A stretch of DNA of 57,571 nt from Paenibacillus sp. HB172176 (GTDB taxonomy: Bacteria > Bacillota > Bacilli > Paenibacillales > Paenibacillaceae), in NCBI RefSeq assembly GCF_011947265.1, contig NZ_JAATHD010000005.1, positions 244,751-302,321 of the forward strand. The letters run 5' to 3'. Each line of letters begins with the position of its first letter. The first letter of the stretch is position 1. Made by a program: the position numbers and the translations under genes. Under the pieces are notes generated by a model. That model was not told the origin of the DNA, made no database searches, and saw only the letters and a list, made by a program, of their open reading frames with translations. Below, in pieces: positions 52,187 to 57,571 of the stretch.

Positions 52187-53506
52187 ATGAACATTATTTA
52201 CATGAATACACATGATACCGGAACCTTCATACAACCGTACGGCGCCCCGGCAGCTTCGCCCAATTTGATGAAGGTTGCCGAAGAAAGCGTCATATTCCGT
52301 CATGCTTTCTGCGCAGGTCCGAGCTGCTCGCCCAGTCGCTCGGCTCTTCTTACCGGGATGTCGCCGCACTCATGCGGCATGCTTGGTTTATCGCATAGAG
52401 GGTTCCAGCTACATGATTATGGAACTCACTTGGCACATTTTTTGCTTCAGAATGGCTACGAGACGATCCTGTGCGGATTTCAACATGAGGCTCCCTCTCC
52501 GGAATTGCTCGGCTATACCACTGTGCGAAGCTCGAATCATCCAGATGAAATAAGCGGAGAGGGTTTCAAGTCCTGGGACTTGAACAATGCCAGAATGGCG
52601 ACGGAAGAGATCGGAAAATCAAGAAATAAGCCTTTCTTCCTTTCATTCGGATTAATGAATACACATCGTCCGTTTCCGGCTATTGACGGCGATGTTAATC
52701 CTGATTTTGTGTCGCCTCCACATCCGGTGTTCAATAATAGGATGAACCGTGAGGATACGGCTGCGCTCATGACGTCTGTCGGTGTGGTGGACGAATGCGT
52801 TGGAATGATATGGGAGGCGTTGCGGAAATCCCGCAAGGATGAGGATACGCTGCTGATTTTTACGACGGATCATGGGATTTCATTCCCGCGAATGAAATGC
52901 CATTTGTACGATGCGGGCATTGGCGTCGCTTTGATGCTGAGAATGCCTGGAGGCAAGAACGGCGGAAATGCCGTGGACGGTCTGGTTTCGCAGATTGATT
53001 TGTTTCCGACGATTTGCGAACTTGCTGGTTTGGACAAGCCGGACTGGTTGGAGGGAAGATCCATGCTTCCTTTAATAGAAGGGAGCGCGGAGACGATTCG
53101 GTCGGAGATTTTTGCCGAGACTGCCTTTCACATTGCGTATGAACCGGCCCGCTGCATTCGGACGGAACGTTACAAGCTTATTAAGTTTTTTGAGGATCAC
53201 GGGCGATGGGTTCATATCGGGGGAGATGGCGGAGAAAGCGAACAATTTGCAATAGAGCACGGGATTCTGGAAGAAGAGCGGGCAGATGAGATGCTGTTCG
53301 ATTTGTTCCTGGACCCGGTGGAAAGAGTTAATCTCGTTCATCAAGCGCGATATCGGGCGATTTATGATGATTTGTCGCAACGATTGGATTCATGGATGAA
53401 GAAGACGAACGATCCGCTTCTGTCGGGAAGGATTGCTCCTCCGGATCCCAATAAGATCGCCGCGCCATGGGAATTGAATCCTAACCTGTTGAAGAGCGAT
53501 GAATGA
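52187..53506 (+). CDS. Type I sulfatase (formylglycine-dependent)
   Basis: About 439 residues, apparently without a signal peptide, so likely cytosolic. The signature CSPSRSALLTG is present, with Cys47 as the residue converted to formylglycine; maturation needs an FGE or anSME enzyme not in this window. TTDHGISF and RMKCHLYDAG hold the C-terminal metal and Lys ligands. The N-terminal metal site reads NTHDTG rather than the usual DDxG, as in some sulfoglucosamine-type subfamilies. Start: ATG 52178 touches GGAGAGGG; ATG 52187 has a 9-nt spacer and is preferred. Removes sulfate from imported oligosaccharides. Confidence 0.9.
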   Translation: MNIIYMNTHDTGTFIQPYGAPAASPNLMKVAEESVIFRHAFCAGPSCSPSRSALLTGMSPHSCGMLGLSHRGFQLHDYGTHLAHFLLQNGYETILCGFQHEAPSPELLGYTTVRSSNHPDEISGEGFKSWDLNNARMATEEIGKSRNKPFFLSFGLMNTHRPFPAIDGDVNPDFVSPPHPVFNNRMNREDTAALMTSVGVVDECVGMIWEALRKSRKDEDTLLIFTTDHGISFPRMKCHLYDAGIGVALMLRMPGGKNGGNAVDGLVSQIDLFPTICELAGLDKPDWLEGRSMLPLIEGSAETIRSEIFAETAFHIAYEPARCIRTERYKLIKFFEDHGRWVHIGGDGGESEQFAIEHGILEEERADEMLFDLFLDPVERVNLVHQARYRAIYDDLSQRLDSWMKKTNDPLLSGRIAPPDPNKIAAPWELNPNLLKSDE

Positions 53507-53542
53507 AGAAGACTTAATGGAGCTATTGGGGGGGAATGAAAT

Positions 53543-54583
53543 ATGACGATATCATTCATAAATAAAGTAGCGGAATGCACGATGCGCATGGATTTGAATG
53601 TGGACAAAAAAGGAGAATGGGACTGGGGAGCAGGCGTAGCGCTCTATGGTCTGAGACGGGTATACGAGCAAACGGGGAATAAAGATATCTATCTCTATAT
53701 AAAACGATTCGTCGATTATCATATGGAGCATTCCGAGCTTGCTTATACGGTTAATACGACTGCGCCTCTCTTATCTGTTATTTTGTTGTATAAGGAAACC
53801 GGCGAGTCAAAATATTTGTCATTTTGTGAAAGCTTTACTTCCTGGCTAATGAAGGATGCGCCAAGAACGGAAAACCGTGAGCTGGAGCATACTGTTATCA
53901 ATAGCAAATTCAGCGATGAAATTTGGGTCGATACTATTTTTATGGCAGGTGTATTTCTTGTCGAAATGGGCTGTCTTACAAAAAATGATCGTTACGTGGA
54001 GGAAGGGATCTTCCAGGCGACAAGTCATATGGAACGATTAATGGATGAGCAAACGAAGCTGTTGTATCACGGATATAGCTATGCGACAAGGGATCATTTA
54101 AGCGGATGCCTCTGGGGAAGGGGGAACAGTTGGGCGGTCGTCAGTGCAGCCGAGATCGCCGAATTGCTGCAGAGCGAGCTTGGGGCGCGCTTCAACGGGC
54201 AAATGGAGAAGCTGCTCCGAATGATTGCGGCGCAAGCCGAAGGTCTCTGCGCTGTGCAAGCCGATAATGGCTTGTGGCATACGATCTTGAACGACCCGGC
54301 AAGCTATTGCGAGTCGTCCGCATCCGCCGGCATTGCATATGGGCTAAGCAAAGGAGCTCGTCTCGGTTATTTGGCAGGCGAGGCTGCCGCTGCCGCAGCG
54401 AAGGGCTGCGAGGCCGTCAAAGCCAAGATCTCTCGCGATGGTGTTCTTACGGATACTTCCATTGGCACGGGCATTCATAAAAATCTGGATGGCTATCGTC
54501 TTGTGCCGAAGGACAAGATTATGCCTTGGGGACAAGGGCTTGCCTTGCTGATGCTGTCCGAGATGGATAGACAGAGGATGTGA
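53543..54583 (+). CDS. GH105/GH88-like unsaturated uronyl hydrolase
   Basis: 346 residues, no signal peptide. An (alpha/alpha)6-barrel pattern with WDWGAGVALYGLRRVYE, SDEIWVDTIFMAGVFL (catalytic-region Asp about 130), GCLWGRGNSWAVVSAAE, ESSASAGIAYGLSKG and MPWGQGLALLMLSE. These are the hallmarks of GH105/GH88 enzymes, which hydrolyse the unsaturated uronic acid at the end of lyase products. It fits directly after a lyase and sulfatase. AGGGGGGAATG-type site before the ATG. Overlaps the next gene by 4 nt. Confidence 0.9.
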   Translation: MTISFINKVAECTMRMDLNVDKKGEWDWGAGVALYGLRRVYEQTGNKDIYLYIKRFVDYHMEHSELAYTVNTTAPLLSVILLYKETGESKYLSFCESFTSWLMKDAPRTENRELEHTVINSKFSDEIWVDTIFMAGVFLVEMGCLTKNDRYVEEGIFQATSHMERLMDEQTKLLYHGYSYATRDHLSGCLWGRGNSWAVVSAAEIAELLQSELGARFNGQMEKLLRMIAAQAEGLCAVQADNGLWHTILNDPASYCESSASAGIAYGLSKGARLGYLAGEAAAAAAKGCEAVKAKISRDGVLTDTSIGTGIHKNLDGYRLVPKDKIMPWGQGLALLMLSEMDRQRM

Positions 54584-56256
54584 TTTCAGTGATTGCGGTA
54601 CAAGGAATGAGGGTCGTACCGACTGTTCCGGTCTCTATGGCTGTCATGGTGGAGCCCGGAACAATCATTTGGGATAATGGAGAAACAACCGTGTTGAAGG
54701 AGTCGGTGAAGCTGCAAGTTCAGTCCTCCGGTACTCAAGCATTCAAAGACCATGCTTATCAGATTAGGGGCGAAGCGGACAAGCTTCCCGGCTATTGGAA
54801 TGGGGAAAGCATACGGGGCTCAGGAGGCGCGCCATATCAACGAATGATCCCCGGTACGCTCACGGTCTACAATGAGAGTCGGTCGATTCCATATCAGGAA
54901 TCGATCGACTATATTGTGGACTGGTATTGGGGAACGGTTAAACGAAAAGCGGGAGGCGCAATCGCTCGGGATGAGCGGCTGTCTGTTGATTATGAGGTGT
55001 ACCTATGCCGATACGATGCTGTTGCCATTAGCCGAGATGGACAGTTTAAGCTTATCCGCGGAAGCGATGAAGCGCCTGAATCACGCGAGCTGCTTCTTCC
55101 CGATCCGCCCATGGTTCGGGAAGGCCGCGTGCTTGCTCATCTGTTCGTCGGTTGGGGAGCAACTGCCATTCATGACGGTGAATATGCCATTCGGCATTCA
55201 TCCGGAACGCTTGATGAGCTTGATGAAGTTCGTATTCGCGGCAGATATATGGATATGATTCCACGAACCTATTTCATTCAACGTGTGAAGATAGATGAAG
55301 CGTTGTCTTCAAATGAGGGATCAGGCTTGGAATCCATGATGATTCGAACAGGGGCAACTGGAGAAGAATATGGTACAGGCATGGAACGTAAGCGTGAGAA
55401 CATGCTGTGGACCGAACCGCAAAGCTATGTTCGGAATGAGCCGATCCCGCTTTTGCTGCAATCCGCATATGGCTTTCCCGTGGATTGGGGATTATCGCTG
55501 GATGTTTCCCTAGCAGATAGAGCGATGGCGAACGAAGCTCTCTCTGAGATCTCCGTTACCGTGTATCCGCATGCTATTTTCGATATGCGAGACGCGACGA
55601 ATGTGCCGGATTCCGCCGTTACCATTCGAAATTCCGGCGGCGCAGCGAGGTTGAATCATAAGATGGAAGCGGGAGAGAATGTCCGGATTGCCTATTACGG
55701 CGAGAGCACGTCACGCTCCGGGAGATGGCCCTATCTTGTCGCAAGCCAGCTCCGAGGATTGTATCCGCATAGCTCTATCAAAACTTCCAACATGGCAGTC
55801 GGAGGGGAATCCAGTCTTAAGGGCTTTGAGCGGCTGTCAAGCGATGTGCTGAAGGTTAATCCCGATTTTGTATTTATCGAATATATGCTGAATGATATGT
55901 GCAGCGGCATGCTGGAGCAAACGTTGGAGCTGACAGAGCGTATGATATCGGGCATACTCGAAAGCGGTGCGGAATGTGCGATTGTAACGGTGAATGGCAT
56001 GAATCCGCAGTTTCATGAACAAGGCTCCGCGCGGTTGTTCCGAAGCTATCATGACAAGCTTATCGAATTGGCGGATCGCTATGGCGTGGTTTTCATTGGC
56101 GGTTACGATTATTTTGAGAAGTTGCACGAGTTCGGCCGTTATTTCCTAACTGAATTGAAAGGCAATATGATTAATCATTCATGGGGAAATGTTGATCGGA
56201 GCTGGGGCAGTTTTGATGACGTGTTGGCTAAAGGCATTGACCGTTTATGGCACTGA
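54580..56256 (+). CDS. SGNH/GDSL-type hydrolase with N-terminal beta domain
   Basis: 558 residues from GTG 54580, overlapping the GH105 stop (GTGA); a second GTG at 54589 is possible. Residues about 1-360 are beta-rich and unrecognised. Residues about 365-555 are an SGNH hydrolase: IAYYGESTSRSGRW (nucleophile Ser about 374), AVGGESSLKG (block II), EYMLNDMCSG (block III Asn) and INHSWGNVDRSW near the end with the His. No signal peptide. It likely removes acyl or acetyl groups from the sugars processed by this locus. Last gene before a terminator. Confidence 0.85.
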   Translation: MISVIAVQGMRVVPTVPVSMAVMVEPGTIIWDNGETTVLKESVKLQVQSSGTQAFKDHAYQIRGEADKLPGYWNGESIRGSGGAPYQRMIPGTLTVYNESRSIPYQESIDYIVDWYWGTVKRKAGGAIARDERLSVDYEVYLCRYDAVAISRDGQFKLIRGSDEAPESRELLLPDPPMVREGRVLAHLFVGWGATAIHDGEYAIRHSSGTLDELDEVRIRGRYMDMIPRTYFIQRVKIDEALSSNEGSGLESMMIRTGATGEEYGTGMERKRENMLWTEPQSYVRNEPIPLLLQSAYGFPVDWGLSLDVSLADRAMANEALSEISVTVYPHAIFDMRDATNVPDSAVTIRNSGGAARLNHKMEAGENVRIAYYGESTSRSGRWPYLVASQLRGLYPHSSIKTSNMAVGGESSLKGFERLSSDVLKVNPDFVFIEYMLNDMCSGMLEQTLELTERMISGILESGAECAIVTVNGMNPQFHEQGSARLFRSYHDKLIELADRYGVVFIGGYDYFEKLHEFGRYFLTELKGNMINHSWGNVDRSWGSFDDVLAKGIDRLWH

Positions 56257-56279
56257 AATTGAATCGTTCTCTGAATTTC

Positions 56280-56309
56280 GAGCCTCCTTCGCGGGGGCTC
56301 ATTGTTTTT
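56280..56309 (+). terminator. Terminator of the polysaccharide operon
   Basis: GAGCCTCC-ttcgc-GGGGGCTC (one T-G pair), followed by ATTGTTTTT, 24 nt after the stop at 56256. Confidence 0.8.
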
Positions 56310-56587
56310 GGAAGGAGATTTGCTGAATGACTAGAGTTAGCGGTAGTCGATAGCCTCTCAATTCTTTTGTTTACTTGTACAGAATATTATCTTAATATAG
56401 TGCCATGGAATTGAATTTAGTATATTTTGTCGAAATTTGATTGGAGTTCTTCGAGCGAGTGCCCTTGTCATTAAGCAACAATATACGAGAGGAGGGAAGA
56501 TAGCGTATTAGCCGAGCTCGCTTGAGAAAGTTATGAAAATAGCATGTATGGTTTAGAAGGTATGCCTATACGTTATCATGTGAATTT
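56310..56587 (+). promoter_or_regulatory. Upstream region of the terminal repeat protein
   Basis: About 280 bp without a gene. TTTACT (56374-56379) and TAATAT (56397-56402) are 17 bp apart and form a plausible promoter. A perfect AGGAGGG (about 56492-56498) is not followed by any usual start codon, and no open frame of note begins there. No riboswitch class was recognised. Confidence 0.4.
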
Positions 56588-57571
56588 ATGGGAGTGATTA
56601 TAATTAAAGCTTATGATGTAAGGCAAAGGTTGTTATCGGGTTTCTTGGCGCTGTGTTTGATGTTTGGGATGAATTTAGGCTGGACGCATCCTGTAAGCGC
56701 TGCAACTCAGCCCGCAGCGCCAAGCGCGACGGGCGGCGAGGAAAGCATCACGGCGAGCAGCTTCACGTCGGGCGCGACGCTTAAGCTGTATTTGACGAAC
56801 GGGAATCTGCAGGATACGGCGACGAACGTGACGGATGCCAGCTATACCTTCGAGAACATAGAGCCGAACAGTCTGCAGTTCTATGTGACGCAGACGGTGG
56901 GCGGCGAGGAGAGCGAGAACTCCAGCTTCGTGGGCGCGAGCCTGCGTACGCCGTCGGCAGCGGCGGGCATCGGGTATGTGGATGTGACGAACGTCTACGC
57001 CGGCGCAACGGTGACTTTGTATGACGATCAGGATCAAGAGGTGTCGAGCGCTCCGGCGGATCAGGGCGGAGGCGTGTGGCGCTTCAGCGGACTGACGGCG
57101 CGAAGCGAATATTATGTCGTGCAAAGCATAAACGGCGTGGTGAGCCTCCCCTCGTCAATCGTGACGGTTCAGCCGGATATTCCGGCGGCGCCAAGCGCGG
57201 CGGGCGGCGAGGGAAGCATCACAGCGAGCAGCTTCGCGTCGGGCGCGACGCTTAAGCTGTATTTGACGAACGGGAATCTCCAGGGCACGGCGACGAACGT
57301 GACGGATGCGACGTACACCTTCGACAACGTAGTGCCGAACAGTCTTCAATTTTATGTGACGCAGACGGTGGGCGGCGAGGAGAGCGAGAATTCCAGCTTT
57401 GTGGGCGCGAGTCTGCGCACGCCGTCGGCAGCGGCGGGCATTGGGTATGTGGATGTGACGAATGTCTACGCCGGCGCAACGGTGACGCTGTATGACGACC
57501 AGGACCAGGCGGTGTCGAGCGCTCCGGCGGATCAGGGCGGAGGCGTGTGGCGCTTCAGCGGACTGACGGCG
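56588..57571 (+). CDS. Secreted repeat-rich surface protein (3' end outside window)
   Basis: At least 328 residues, open to the end of the window. A signal peptide (QRLLSGFLALCLMFGMNLGW, then HPVSAA) is followed by repeats of 157 residues, each made of two related beta-domains: one with SGATLKLYLTNGNLQ and YTFENIEPNSLQFYVTQTVG, one with GIGYVDVTNVYAGATVTLYD and GGGVWRFSGL. They look like Ig/FN3-type extracellular modules. The start is unclear: ATG 56588 has no ribosome site, while GGGAG at 56590-56594 points to a later codon, perhaps ATT 56603, or a TTG at 56630 behind AAGGCAAAGG. Coding DNA is clearly richer in G+C than the leader. Confidence 0.75.
   Translation, partial: MGVIIIKAYDVRQRLLSGFLALCLMFGMNLGWTHPVSAATQPAAPSATGGEESITASSFTSGATLKLYLTNGNLQDTATNVTDASYTFENIEPNSLQFYVTQTVGGEESENSSFVGASLRTPSAAAGIGYVDVTNVYAGATVTLYDDQDQEVSSAPADQGGGVWRFSGLTARSEYYVVQSINGVVSLPSSIVTVQPDIPAAPSAAGGEGSITASSFASGATLKLYLTNGNLQGTATNVTDATYTFDNVVPNSLQFYVTQTVGGEESENSSFVGASLRTPSAAAGIGYVDVTNVYAGATVTLYDDQDQAVSSAPADQGGGVWRFSGLTA
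56718..57571 (+). repeat. Tandem 471-bp repeats (second copy cut by window end)
   Basis: The sequence from about 56718 recurs from about 57189 with a 471-bp period (157 codons) and few differences. The second copy runs off the end of the window, so the total number is unknown. Confidence 0.9.

Overview
The window reads as a chromosomal segment of a Gram-positive, Paenibacillus-like bacterium. The evidence is the strong AGGAGG-type ribosome binding sites, surface proteins with S-layer homology (SLH) domains, LplA/LplB/LplC-type sugar transporters paired with YesM/YesN-type sensors, and many carbohydrate-sensing histidine kinases. I see no rRNA, phage, insertion sequence or CRISPR array. One tRNA is present.

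Layout. 1-154 is the tail of a LamG-type protein. 313-1101 is a nucleotidyltransferase. 1288-5492 is a translationally coupled two-component pair: a response regulator with a SARP-type output domain, and a 1016-residue kinase with two complete kinase modules. It is followed by two large SLH-anchored surface proteins (5690-9946 and 10135-12408). Both have the same arrangement in their promoters: a 7-bp TTAAG-type direct repeat with an 11-bp period just upstream of a TATGNT -10 box. That is the geometry used by SARP activators, so these two genes are the best candidate targets of the neighbouring regulator. 12565-16275 holds DNA ligase D, a secreted NucA-like nuclease lipoprotein, and an unrecognised two-gene operon. 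16457-20599 is an unusual three-gene signalling operon (YesM-type kinase, OmpR-type regulator, HAMP-type kinase). 20819-23869 holds an alpha/beta hydrolase, FabH, convergent GluQRS, and tRNA-Asp, which is the natural substrate of GluQRS.

24047-28689 is a tightly overlapping operon encoding a SiaB kinase, SiaC phosphoprotein, SiaA PP2C phosphatase, and a c-di-GMP enzyme that carries both GGDEF and HD-GYP domains. It looks like a Gram-positive version of the Pseudomonas SiaABCD pathway. 28726-30940 holds a DNA alkylation repair protein, an unknown coiled-coil protein and a DUF2975/HTH pair.

31141-56256 is devoted to carbohydrates. It has an ABC importer on the minus strand, divergent from three Gfo/Idh/MocA oxidoreductases; a YesN/YesM two-component system; and a membrane-bound AraC regulator followed by a second ABC importer, a giant heparinase II/III-type lyase, a sulfatase, a GH105-like unsaturated uronyl hydrolase and an SGNH esterase. 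Together the last set looks like a locus for degrading a sulfated, acylated polyuronide. The window closes inside a repeat-rich secreted protein (56588 onward).

All function calls come from reading motifs and domain order by eye; no database search was run.
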